Of a DNA stretch of 30,296 nt, positions 13,783-19,199 are shown piece after piece; the first letter of the stretch is position 1, and each line of letters opens with the position of its first letter. The stretch is from a virus. The stretch is taken from positions 1 through 30,296 of the IMG/VR virus record IMGVR_UViG_3300037485_000275. One strand, written 5' to 3'. Under the pieces are notes generated by a model. It saw only the letters and a program-made list of their open reading frames with translations. It had not been told where the DNA came from and made no database searches. The translations under genes and the position numbers were made by a program.

Positions 13783-14594
13783 GGTTGTGCCTCCTTGGCC
13801 ATTGCTTCAAATGCGTCCGCGATCTTCTCGGCGTGTGCTTTGACATTGCTTTTGGGTTTAGCCTCGGGCTTGGGTTCCTCGACGATAACCTCAACATCCT
13901 GCACGACGACCTCGGGTTCTTCTGGTTCGGGTTCCGCCACGAATGGGTTTACTTTGGCGGGTGTTACATTGCGCGGAGGCTCGGCAAAGTCTCGCACCTC
14001 GTCTTGCGTATACATGCCCAGAGACATATCCGAAGCATAAGCACGACTCCAGAACGAAGCGGCGCGGTATCGGAGCATCTGACCAGGCATGGTAAGCCAT
14101 TTGCTCCCGTTCTTTGTGCTCCAGCCTTCTTTCTTTGCCATCTCTAGCGTGATGCGCTCGCCTTTTAGCTCTTCGCCTGTTGCCATATCACGGGCCACGG
14201 CATAGCACCAAGTCGGGGCTTCGTCGCTGTCAAACACGAAACGCAGAGGGCTGAACTTGCCGCTTGCGTTGATCATGCCAATAAGCGCAGTCGCTGACCA
14301 TGATGGACGCCCGTGGATGATCGCCAAGTTTTGGCAGACCATGAGCGGGTCAAGCCTTGTGCGCTTTGCCACATTGAGAGCAATCGCGCAGTTTGCCACA
14401 TTGCCGGCAAAGTCCTTGGGGACTAGCGTTGACTTGCTCAACATCATTGCTTGTCTCTGGACTAGCTCAAACGCCTGTGTTTCAGCCGCTACTTGTGCGA
14501 GAATGCCCGAGGTTTGCGGTTCCTGTGCCGCAATCACTTCTTGTTTTTGTGTGTCGTTGTTTTCCATTTCGTTTTTGGGGTTAGGGTTAGACAT
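13779..14594 (-). CDS. RecT-like single-strand annealing protein
   Basis: A 271-residue protein. Conserved core: LVPKDFAGNVANCAIALNVA (about 57-76), LDPLMVCQNLAIIHGRPSWS, then GMINASGKFSPL, GWSTKNGSKWLTMPGQMLRY and SFWSRAYASDMSLGMYTQDE. These are RecT/Bet-type annealase signatures. The C-terminal 70 residues are Pro/Glu/Val-rich and end in a charged helix, probably a flexible partner-binding tail. The first ATG (14594) overlaps the preceding gene; an internal ATG at 14567 has a typical CCTAACCCCAAAAACGAA leader and may be the real start (262 residues). It pairs with the RecE-like nuclease and SSB for strand annealing recombination. Confidence 0.8.
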   Translation of the reverse strand: MSNPNPKNEMENNDTQKQEVIAAQEPQTSGILAQVAAETQAFELVQRQAMMLSKSTLVPKDFAGNVANCAIALNVAKRTRLDPLMVCQNLAIIHGRPSWSATALIGMINASGKFSPLRFVFDSDEAPTWCYAVARDMATGEELKGERITLEMAKKEGWSTKNGSKWLTMPGQMLRYRAASFWSRAYASDMSLGMYTQDEVRDFAEPPRNVTPAKVNPFVAEPEPEEPEVVVQDVEVIVEEPKPEAKPKSNVKAHAEKIADAFEAMAKEAQP

Positions 14595-14814
14595 AGAGGT
14601 TCAATTCGATTCGGCAAACCGAAATATCGGAGGGTTTGGTTATTGGTTCGGATTCATCACGCCGATCATCGTTGAACAATCGTGCGATCATCCTCGCCGC
14701 TCCATTGAATGTGGGCTTGGGGGCTGATCTCTTACGAATAAACGAGTAAGTCGCTTCGTATGCTTGTCCGTTTCTGCAATAATGCAATGCTGTTATGTTT
14801 AGTAGTTGTTTCAT
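14587..14814 (-). CDS. Hypothetical protein, 75 aa
   Basis: Starts MKQLLNITALHYCRNGQAYE and continues with a basic stretch (FIRKRSAPKPTFNGAARMIA). Leader CCCAACCCCAAAACAACG-ATG fits the A/C-rich pattern, supporting translation. No family recognised. Confidence 0.58.
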   Translation of the reverse strand: MKQLLNITALHYCRNGQAYEATYSFIRKRSAPKPTFNGAARMIARLFNDDRRDESEPITKPSDISVCRIELNLYV

Positions 14815-14882
14815 CGTTGTTTTGGGGTTGGGTTGTGGTTATTCTGGTTTGTTTTCCATTCTTTCCAAGCAAAAATGTGAGT

Positions 14883-15221
14883 TTATGCAATTTTTTCTAG
14901 GGGTTCGGGTTCTAATCCCGTCGAATTCGATGGGTTTGAATGCTGGCATTGGGCGGCGATTCCCGCGACAATCCGCGCAAAGTTGGGATCTAGCTCGGCT
15001 CGGTTCAGCACGCGCTCACGGGCATACATCGCGGTGTTATGGCAAGTTCTGTTGACTCGGTTCGTGGCGTCTTGGAATGCGTGGTGATCGCTCCAAAGTG
15101 CCATGACCACTTGCCGCGCCAAGGCCATCGTTTTATGCCTTGTTGGGCCTAAAATGCCCTCCTCGGTCACGTCAAAAGCCCGTGCCGTCTCCGTGAGTAA
15201 CTTGTCGAAATTGGCGATCAT
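14883..15221 (-). CDS. DnaA domain IV-like replication initiator protein, 112 aa
   Basis: Residues about 7-70 follow the DnaA C-terminal DNA-binding domain: AFDVTEEGILGPTRHKTMAL, then ARQVVMALW (35-43) and the signature-like HNTAMYARERVL (61-72), where DnaA has DHTTVxHAxxK. The AAA+ part of DnaA is absent, so it should bind DNA without ATP-driven melting. The tail (residues 78-112) is unrelated. Together with the helicase loader at 8021 and DnaA-box-like sites at 18.2-18.8 kb, it suggests origin recognition by the phage. Confidence 0.72.
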   Translation of the reverse strand: MIANFDKLLTETARAFDVTEEGILGPTRHKTMALARQVVMALWSDHHAFQDATNRVNRTCHNTAMYARERVLNRAELDPNFARIVAGIAAQCQHSNPSNSTGLEPEPLEKIA

Positions 15222-15319
15222 AGGCTAGTCCCTCCGTTTACAAGCCACAAGAGCAGGACGATAATAAGAAGCCAGACACAGCCCCAAAGTGACTCTTCTT
15301 CGTGCGGTGAATAGCTCAT
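15218..15319 (-). CDS. Single-pass membrane microprotein, 33 aa
   Basis: MSYSPHEEESLWGCVWLLII followed by VLLLWLVNGGTSL: an acidic N-terminus and one strong transmembrane helix (about residues 11-27). The ATG overlaps the preceding stop and its stop overlaps the DnaA-like start, so it is coupled on both sides. A longer in-frame version from 15412 is rejected because it lies within the preceding gene. Function unknown. Confidence 0.5.
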   Translation of the reverse strand: MSYSPHEEESLWGCVWLLIIVLLLWLVNGGTSL

Positions 15320-15525
15320 GCGGCCCTTTCCTTTCTGCGATTTGAGCGTAAGAGCTTTGCGAACTCTCGGCGTTCGATTTGGATTCCATTGCACCCGATC
15401 ATCAAGATGCAATGCTTCATAGCAAAGCCCTTGTCGGTGATGATGTTGACGCGCTCATTATAAAAGGGACTTTCCAATATATACGAGCGGCTTCGATTAT
15501 CTAGTCGTTTTGATGTTATTTTCAT
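15316..15525 (-). CDS. Hypothetical basic protein, 69 aa
   Basis: Reads MKITSKRLDNRSRSYILESP, a beta-rich middle (NERVNIITDKGFAMKHCIL) and a basic C-terminal helix (REFAKLLRSNRRKERAA), so nucleic-acid binding is possible. The start at 15525 has the GAAAACGAAACAGA-ATG leader and overlaps the preceding stop. No family recognised. Confidence 0.55.
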   Translation of the reverse strand: MKITSKRLDNRSRSYILESPFYNERVNIITDKGFAMKHCILMIGCNGIQIERREFAKLLRSNRRKERAA

Positions 15526-15683
15526 TCTGTTTCGTTTTCGGTTCGTGTTTCGTTTGTTTCTGTTTCCCAGGCGTGAGGTTCGTCCCAGCATGGTTCATCT
15601 TCGGCATCTGTCCCGCAGACATAGCAGGACGGGTTGCCATGCCATGATCCGCATCGGGAACATTGAAAGTCGGCGGTTGTCAT
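15522..15683 (-). CDS. Small zinc-ribbon protein, 53 aa
   Basis: Two CxxC knuckles (Cys8-Cys11 in FQCSRCGSWHG and Cys20-Cys23 in SCYVCGTD) are spaced as a small zinc ribbon; an acidic region follows. The last residues (a Glu/Thr/Asn repeat, ETNETRTENETE) are coded by the GAAAC repeat that serves as leader of the next gene. Coupled by ATGA overlaps. Function unknown; protein or nucleic-acid binding is likely. Confidence 0.58.
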   Translation of the reverse strand: MTTADFQCSRCGSWHGNPSCYVCGTDAEDEPCWDEPHAWETETNETRTENETE

Positions 15684-15880
15684 GCTTCATTCTTTCCATT
15701 TCTTATGATTTCCATCTTCCATCCGTGCAGATTGGCTGTCTTGTCCATCGCTCGGTTTAGCTCACGGGCAATCGTCTTCGGCGTGATATGTGATCCGTCC
15801 AAGTCCCACCTATCGAGCGGGCGAAAGCGGTTTTCGGTGCAGTCCCAGAGCATGGGGCCAAGTTTAATTTGGTATGTCAT
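15680..15880 (-). CDS. Hypothetical protein, 66 aa
   Basis: MTYQIKLGPMLWDCTENRFR leads into DRWDLDGSHITPKTIARELN and a C-terminal helix/strand (GWKMEIIRNGK). Possibly a small alpha/beta fold. Coupled by 4-base overlaps on both sides. No family recognised. Confidence 0.58.
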   Translation of the reverse strand: MTYQIKLGPMLWDCTENRFRPLDRWDLDGSHITPKTIARELNRAMDKTANLHGWKMEIIRNGKNEA

Positions 15881-16038
15881 GGCTCAGCCTTTCCTTTTGT
15901 GTTTAGTGTCGGTAGATAGTCAGATGGCCGCGCAAGGCGGTATCTTTTAAGGTTCACCCTCCGCGCCATCTTGTCGGACAATTCGGCAACCGCTTTCCCC
16001 GTTAAGGTGTCAATCACGACAAAGGTGTTTTCGCTCAT
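15877..16038 (-). CDS. Hypothetical protein, 53 aa
   Basis: Translation starts MSENTFVVIDTLTGKAVAEL and has a basic middle (DKMARRVNLKRYRLARPSD). The pattern 'VIDT.TGK.V' followed by Arg-rich sequence is common in small phage proteins of unknown role. Coupled by ATGA overlaps to both neighbours, which supports expression. Confidence 0.52.
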   Translation of the reverse strand: MSENTFVVIDTLTGKAVAELSDKMARRVNLKRYRLARPSDYLPTLNTKGKAEP

Positions 16039-16436
16039 GGCTCAGCCCTCCCTTCCGCCTTGGCGATCGCCAAAAGAAGATCGTTCCTTGTTCCAGATAT
16101 AAAGTCGGCGTTGTAGTCAATCCCGCCTGCTTCTTCGTGCTCCTTCCCAAGCAGGAAAAGCATCGCCTCGGCATCTTTCAAGGCCGCCAGCAGTTCAGGC
16201 GCGGTGGCGATAAGTCGGGCGTTTGCCCACATTTCCTCCACATCATGGACATGAGGCCAGCCGGAATCCTTCGACTGGTGTTGGACTTGTGCGATGATCT
16301 TGTCACCTTGCCCAATGTGGGTGTGGGTGAATTCCCATCTCTCCCCATCGTCATCAGTGATTGTCATGGTTGGCGTGTTTACATATCCACGATGGATGCA
16401 CCACGGGCCGCTTGTGTGTGTGTGTATCGTTGTCAT
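16035..16436 (-). CDS. Conserved phage protein with ANARLIATAPELLAAL motif, 133 aa
   Basis: N-terminal SGPWCIHRGY and a central ANARLIATAPELLAALKDAE are hallmarks of a very common phage early protein family of unknown function: a small beta domain followed by a helical segment. Many His residues in HTHTSG and HTHIG. Leader AACAAAACGAAAAC-ATG is A/C-rich. No enzymatic motif visible. Confidence 0.66.
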   Translation of the reverse strand: MTTIHTHTSGPWCIHRGYVNTPTMTITDDDGERWEFTHTHIGQGDKIIAQVQHQSKDSGWPHVHDVEEMWANARLIATAPELLAALKDAEAMLFLLGKEHEEAGGIDYNADFISGTRNDLLLAIAKAEGRAEP

Positions 16437-16462
16437 GTTTTCGTTTTGTTTAGTCTCATCAG

Positions 16463-16494
16463 TGCGGGGCTGACCCGCAGACGGCTCCCGCCGT
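16463..16494 (-). promoter_or_regulatory. Two adjacent GC-rich hairpins in an operon gap
   Basis: TGCGGG/CCCGCA (16463-16468 with 16474-16479, 5-base loop) and ACGGC/GCCGT (16481-16485 with 16490-16494, 4-base loop) lie side by side in the 67-base gap before the gene at 16035. No T-tract follows on the minus strand, so mRNA processing, pausing or attenuation is more likely than full termination. Confidence 0.4.
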
Positions 16495-16503
16495 TTCGAC
16501 TTG

Positions 16504-16797
16504 TTAGCCTCTCACGAATACATGCTCGCCACTTGGCAGTACTCCATGAGAGAAATCGGAGAGCTTGCCCCAGCCTTCGGCCTTGTCCCCGTAAAATTTG
16601 CGGTCTTGATCGACCAGGTGGTCGAGGTAAAGGCTCACGCATGAGGCGTAGACTTCCCCGCCGCTCAGCTCGTGAGGGTAAGGGTAGGATTTCCGCCCCC
16701 GTTGGCTTTTGACTTGAATTACGGAACCGCGTCTTTCAGTCGCTCCAATGTATTTCGCGGTGATTGAGGCGAGCGGCATTGCATTTTTAGTTTTCAT
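16504..16797 (-). CDS. Hypothetical protein, 97 aa
   Basis: MKTKNAMPLASITAKYIGAT, followed by a basic beta-rich part (GSVIQVKSQRGRKSYPYPHE) and a helical GGEVYASCVSLYLDHLVDQD. Leader AAAAATAACAACGATAC-ATG. The order 'rGrkSypyp.el..ge.a...Aa..yl' is seen in other phage early proteins of unknown role. No catalytic motif visible. Confidence 0.6.
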   Translation of the reverse strand: MKTKNAMPLASITAKYIGATERRGSVIQVKSQRGRKSYPYPHELSGGEVYASCVSLYLDHLVDQDRKFYGDKAEGWGKLSDFSHGVLPSGEHVFVRG

Positions 16798-16860
16798 GTA
16801 TCGTTGTTATTTTTAAGGTTATTTCGCCCTGCTTCGCGGGTCGCGCCTGTCTTGTGGATG

Positions 16861-16885
16861 GCTTGCCAATAAGTTAGGGGCAAGC
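16861..16885 (-). promoter_or_regulatory. Perfect 7-bp hairpin in a 108-base operon gap
   Basis: GCTTGCC (16861-16867) and GGCAAGC (16879-16885) enclose an 11-base loop in the gap between the 41-residue membrane gene and the gene starting at 16797. No T-tract on either strand. It may control read-through or transcript stability. Confidence 0.35.
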
Positions 16886-16905
16886 AAGGAAAAAGAATGG
16901 AAACT

Positions 16906-17031
16906 TTAGAGTCCCGCCGCACGCTTGAAAAGTTCAAGGTCGGATGGCCCGCATGCCCCGCCACAAATGGCAATGGCAATGACCAGGCAAGCCACAAGGA
17001 CAACGGCAAGGAATAGGTCACGGATAGTCAT
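16906..17031 (-). CDS. Single-pass membrane or lipoprotein-like microprotein, 41 aa
   Basis: MTIRDLFLAVVLVACLVIAI followed by AICGGACGPSDLELF: one strong N-terminal hydrophobic helix (residues 6-23) with Cys15, Cys23 and Cys27. It could be a membrane anchor or a short lipoprotein, though the lipobox is not clean. The ATG overlaps the stop of the preceding gene (ATGA), which favours this frame over a 75-residue ORF in another frame of the same DNA. Function unknown. Confidence 0.5.
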   Translation of the reverse strand: MTIRDLFLAVVLVACLVIAIAICGGACGPSDLELFKRAAGL

Positions 17032-17261
17032 GCGTCCCCCTTTCCACTTGCCGCTTTCAAGTTAGCAATGGCTGCGACCTTATCCAAACCCCAAACCGGA
17101 GCGGATGTCTTGCGGATGCCGTTATGATAGTAAGCAATGAATCCATCCCTCGTGAAGCCTGACGGATGCCCTGACTTTATCAGGACTGGCTCCGTCATGA
17201 TCTTATCAGGTAAGCCACTCATAAAGTTGAATGTTTCGACTAGTTTCGTTTTCGTTGTCAT
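17028..17261 (-). CDS. Hypothetical protein, 77 aa
   Basis: MTTKTKLVETFNFMSGLPDK, a central GHPSGFTRDGFIAYYHNGIR and a C-terminal helix (LDKVAAIANLKAAS). The leader is a strict repeat, AAACCAAACCAAACCAAACC-ATG, with no purine-rich Shine-Dalgarno sequence. No family recognised. Confidence 0.58.
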   Translation of the reverse strand: MTTKTKLVETFNFMSGLPDKIMTEPVLIKSGHPSGFTRDGFIAYYHNGIRKTSAPVWGLDKVAAIANLKAASGKGDA

Positions 17262-17279
17262 GGTTTGGTTTGGTTTGGT
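17262..17279 (-). repeat. Tandem (AAACC)n leader repeat
   Basis: On the minus strand the unit AAACC is repeated nearly four times directly before the ATG at 17261. It is the clearest example of the A/C-rich leaders that precede most genes here. It lies exactly where a ribosome-binding site should be, so it probably replaces one. Confidence 0.6.
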
Positions 17280-17432
17280 TTAAGCGATGCCGTGCAAATT
17301 ACGCTTTGCCCTTGTCGCTTGTGATTTCCATCCGGCACGAATGCCGTGCCATGCCGTAGGATTTTCTTTCAGCATCTTTTCAGCGTGTGCTATTTCCGCT
17401 TTTAGTGTCGCTTTGTTCTTTTTTGTTTTCAT
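17280..17432 (-). CDS. Small basic protein, 50 aa
   Basis: MKTKKNKATLKAEIAHAEKM, then LKENPTAWHGIRAGWKSQAT and a basic end (RAKRNLHGIA). Lys/Arg-rich and helical, so it may bind nucleic acid. Leader CCAAACCAAACACAACG-ATG supports translation. No family recognised. Confidence 0.52.
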   Translation of the reverse strand: MKTKKNKATLKAEIAHAEKMLKENPTAWHGIRAGWKSQATRAKRNLHGIA

Positions 17433-17450
17433 CGTTGTGTTTGGTTTGGA

Positions 17451-17642
17451 TTATTGGTTTTCAAGGTTGCAAACTGCGACCATGCCTTGAAAGATTTGAA
17501 CCTTAAGCATTTCGACTTCATTTTGATACTCGTATTCGCTCATATCTGATTCCAGATATTTGCGGTCGAGCCTATCAATCGCGCGTTCATATTTGCGCTC
17601 AAGGTAGGATTCAAGGTCACTCGCGATTTGTTGTGTTGTCAT
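17451..17642 (-). CDS. Small charged helical protein, 63 aa
   Basis: MTTQQIASDLESYLERKYER followed by IDRLDRKYLESDMSEYEYQN and a C-terminal EVEMLKVQIFQG: mostly amphipathic helix with many Glu/Arg/Tyr. Could be a small dimerising helical protein. Leader AAATAATCCACACC-ATG. No family recognised. Confidence 0.58.
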   Translation of the reverse strand: MTTQQIASDLESYLERKYERAIDRLDRKYLESDMSEYEYQNEVEMLKVQIFQGMVAVCNLENQ

Positions 17643-17650
17643 GGTGTGGA

Positions 17651-17878
17651 TTATTTGGATTTGGTGATCGCGACAAGGGAAAGGAACCTCTCACGAGTGG
17701 CTTGTGGTGTGCCTTGTGGGTGAGCCGCCCAAATTGAGTGAGCCATAGCCTTTACGAAACGCGAAGGTTTATCGCCCCCGCATTTAACCCATTGACCGCA
17801 TTGAAGCTTCAATTGTCCGCGAAGGATCGCCTCTTGTATTCCAGACTCCCAAAGATTGATTGTTGGTAGATATTTCAT
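17651..17878 (-). CDS. Hypothetical protein, 75 aa, first gene of the early operon
   Basis: MKYLPTINLWESGIQEAILR, then GQLKLQCGQWVKCGGDKPSR and a helical end (TPQATRERFLSLVAITKSK). The phrase 'G.L..qcGQWV.c.......FV' looks like a small recognised phage-hypothetical pattern, with two Cys. It lies nearest the leftward promoter candidate and should be transcribed first. Leader ACAAACAACGATACAAA-ATG. Confidence 0.58.
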   Translation of the reverse strand: MKYLPTINLWESGIQEAILRGQLKLQCGQWVKCGGDKPSRFVKAMAHSIWAAHPQGTPQATRERFLSLVAITKSK

Positions 17879-17926
17879 TTTGTATCGTTGTTTGTTTGGT
17901 GTGCCTTGTTTGCTGGCAACGAGATC

Positions 17927-17955
17927 AATCTAGAATATGGTTTTTAATTTGCCAA
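17927..17955 (-). promoter_or_regulatory. Candidate sigma70-type promoter for the early operon
   Basis: On the minus strand, TTGGCA (17955-17950; 5 of 6 to TTGACA) and TAGATT (17932-17927; 4 of 6 to TATAAT) are separated by 17 bases of AT-rich spacer. Transcription would start about 40 bases before the first early gene (ATG at 17878). The host sigma factor is unknown. Confidence 0.5.
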
Positions 17956-18130
17956 TAAAATCTTTTATCAGATTGAAAATAAATCGAACATTTAAGCTTG
18001 CCAAGTCGCGAAACCACTTATTTCAAGGCATTTCAAGCAATCTCAACACATCAAACAAATCTCACGAAAAACGAGAATTCACACAGAAGCGGGAAACAAA
18101 AGCAAAGAACGAGCGGAGAAGCATACAGAA

Positions 18131-18163
18131 AAGTATCAGAGAAGTATCAGAGAAACATCAGAT
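18131..18163 (+). repeat. Three 11-bp tandem repeats
   Basis: AAGTATCAGAG (18131-18141), AAGTATCAGAG (18142-18152) and the variant AAACATCAGAT (18153-18163) follow with a strict 11-base period, about one helical turn, so a protein could bind the same DNA face repeatedly. They lie in the non-coding origin-like region. Confidence 0.65.
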
Positions 18164-18447
18164 AACAACCAGATAATCCATTCCATCTAATGAAGGAAAA
18201 TCCACAACGCGAGGGAATCGATGGCTTAAGCAATTGATCACTTTAATCATGCCAGTGCGCACATCACGCTATGGCGCGATGGCTTACTGATGGGGATTAC
18301 GCTTGAAGCGTATTATAGTGATGCACCAAAAAGTGTCAAGTTTTTCGTATTTGCCAATAAATTCCAAGCACTAGGCAATGCCACAAGATACAGCCCGAAC
18401 ATGGCGAAACAAGGCATGGAATCCACATGTAGTATGCATCGCGGGAA

Positions 18448-18524
18448 TGTTCCACAGACATCGCGTGGAACACAAGTCGACGCACCATGGCACAGCTGTG
18501 AATGTTCCACGGAAATGTTCCACA
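18448..18524. repeat. Cluster of four TGTTCCAC motifs (DnaA-box-like)
   Basis: TGTTCCACA at 18448-18456, its inverted copy (GTGGAACA, 18465-18472), TGTTCCACG at 18503-18511 and TGTTCCACA at 18516-18524. Each differs from the classical box TTATCCACA at two or three positions. Related xAATCCACA sites occur at 18198-18206 and 18419-18427, and on the opposite strand at 18829-18837. They may be sites for the phage DnaA-like protein. Confidence 0.55.
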
Positions 18525-18642
18525 GAGCCGGCAATACATTAGCGCCTAGCTAATCATTAGTAGCCTGGTCATGTATCACCGCCCCCATCGAATGATTCAA
18601 ACGATTGTTTAATATTCACGGAGCACGAGACACGCATGGCCA

Positions 18643-18679
18643 CATGAACACGCACGCATGAACACTGCACGCATGAACA
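18643..18679 (+). repeat. Iteron-like CATGAACA repeats
   Basis: CATGAACA occurs at 18643-18650, 18657-18664 and 18672-18679, spaced 14 and 15 bases apart; the last two share the 13-mer GCACGCATGAACA. They directly precede a G-run and a GGTCGCGACC palindrome. The layout resembles short iterons bound by replication initiators. Confidence 0.6.
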
Positions 18680-18743
18680 GCACCGGGGGGGCGGGGGTCG
18701 CGACCGGCGATGATCGTAACACTGCCATCCATAAACAAGCCAG

Positions 18744-18806
18744 ACAAAAAATGCCTAAATGGGGCAAGCGTGGTTTAGCCGTCCCCACAAAAAATGGCTA
18801 ACTGGG
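18744..18806 (+). repeat. Pair of 20-bp direct repeats
   Basis: ACAAAAAATGCCTAAATGGG (18744-18763) and ACAAAAAATGGCTAACTGGG (18787-18806) match at 18 of 20 positions with a 43-base period. TTAGCC before the second copy and GGCTAA inside it can also pair as a 6-bp stem. Role unknown; binding site or duplicated promoter element. Confidence 0.55.
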
Positions 18807-18866
18807 CGACCTACTATCGGAGAATTGTTGTGGATTTCCGCGTTAGTGGGTTGCGTTACGAAGTTG

Positions 18867-18895
18867 TTGACATGGTGCATGATTTATCATAGGTT
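18867..18895 (+). promoter_or_regulatory. Candidate late promoter for the rightward block
   Basis: A perfect TTGACA (18867-18872) is followed after 17 bases by TAGGTT (18890-18895; weak -10). The spacer carries a 12-base palindrome, ATGAT-TT-ATCAT (18879-18890), that could be an operator. The weak -10 suggests dependence on an activator. It lies about 45 bases before the first gene of the rightward block. Confidence 0.4.
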
Positions 18896-18941
18896 GCGTT
18901 TGAGCCTGTCCGAGTTGGGTGGGTGAAACCTTTATTATTTT

Positions 18942-19199
18942 ATGGCATCACCTGTATCCTGGGATTTACAAGGCCAAGGCGGAGGCACAGTCCTTAACGC
19001 TGGCACTACTTACACTGGTCCGATTCGTTGGGTTCAAGTTGTGACTGATACTGTACTGTCTGCTCTTACTAGCCCTACTGGTGCGATTGCGAATCCTACT
19101 CGATTGGTTGGACCTACGCTTGCTGGTGGTCTTGGTATTGGTGGTAAGTTTAGTTCCATCACGGTTACCTCTGGTGTGGTTATCGTTTACTTCGAGTAA
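18942..19199 (+). CDS. Small virion-associated protein candidate, 85 aa
   Basis: MASPVSWDLQGQGGGTVLNA, then GTTYTGPIRWVQVVTDTVLS and a C-terminal beta stretch (SSITVTSGVVIVYFE). The all-beta composition and 'TGPIRWVQVVTDTV' style resemble small phage structural proteins encoded next to tail genes. Its stop overlaps the nozzle ATG (TAATG). A head or tail decoration role is inferred from context only. Confidence 0.6.
   Translation: MASPVSWDLQGQGGGTVLNAGTTYTGPIRWVQVVTDTVLSALTSPTGAIANPTRLVGPTLAGGLGIGGKFSSITVTSGVVIVYFE

Larger units (their letters stand above)
17879..18941. other. Non-coding control region, candidate replication origin
   Basis: About 1.06 kb between divergent gene blocks with no convincing gene. 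It contains an AT-rich segment (about 17937-18000), DnaA-box-like motifs on both strands, three families of short direct repeats, several palindromes (CACAGCTGTG at 18491-18500, GGTCGCGACC at 18696-18705, ATTAGC/GCTAAT at 18538-18554) and a G-run (18685-18697). Divergent promoter candidates lie at its edges. The phage encodes a DnaA domain-IV protein and a helicase loader, so an origin is the most economical reading. A packaging site is less likely because the terminase gene is 10 kb away. Confidence 0.55.

Noticed and set aside
15320-15412. N-terminal extension of the 33-residue membrane protein
   Set aside because: Lies inside the 69-residue gene in another frame and is not hydrophobic; ATGA coupling supports the short form.
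16794-17021. 75-residue minus-strand ORF
   Set aside because: Overlaps the better-supported 41-residue membrane gene in another frame; that gene has ATGA coupling and a clean transmembrane helix.
17262-17279. Possible CRISPR or transposon-end repeat (AAACC)n
   Set aside because: Too short, no spacers, no inverted ends; position directly before an ATG favours a translation leader.
17937-18176. 79-residue plus-strand ORF in the control region
   Set aside because: Low-complexity Lys/Arg/Ser composition, covers the leftward promoter candidate and the 11-bp repeats, no neighbour coupling; most likely chance.
18290-18553. 87-residue plus-strand ORF and overlapping minus-strand ORFs (73 and 67 residues)
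   Set aside because: All cover the TGTTCCAC repeat cluster; no recognisable protein pattern and the three frames exclude each other.
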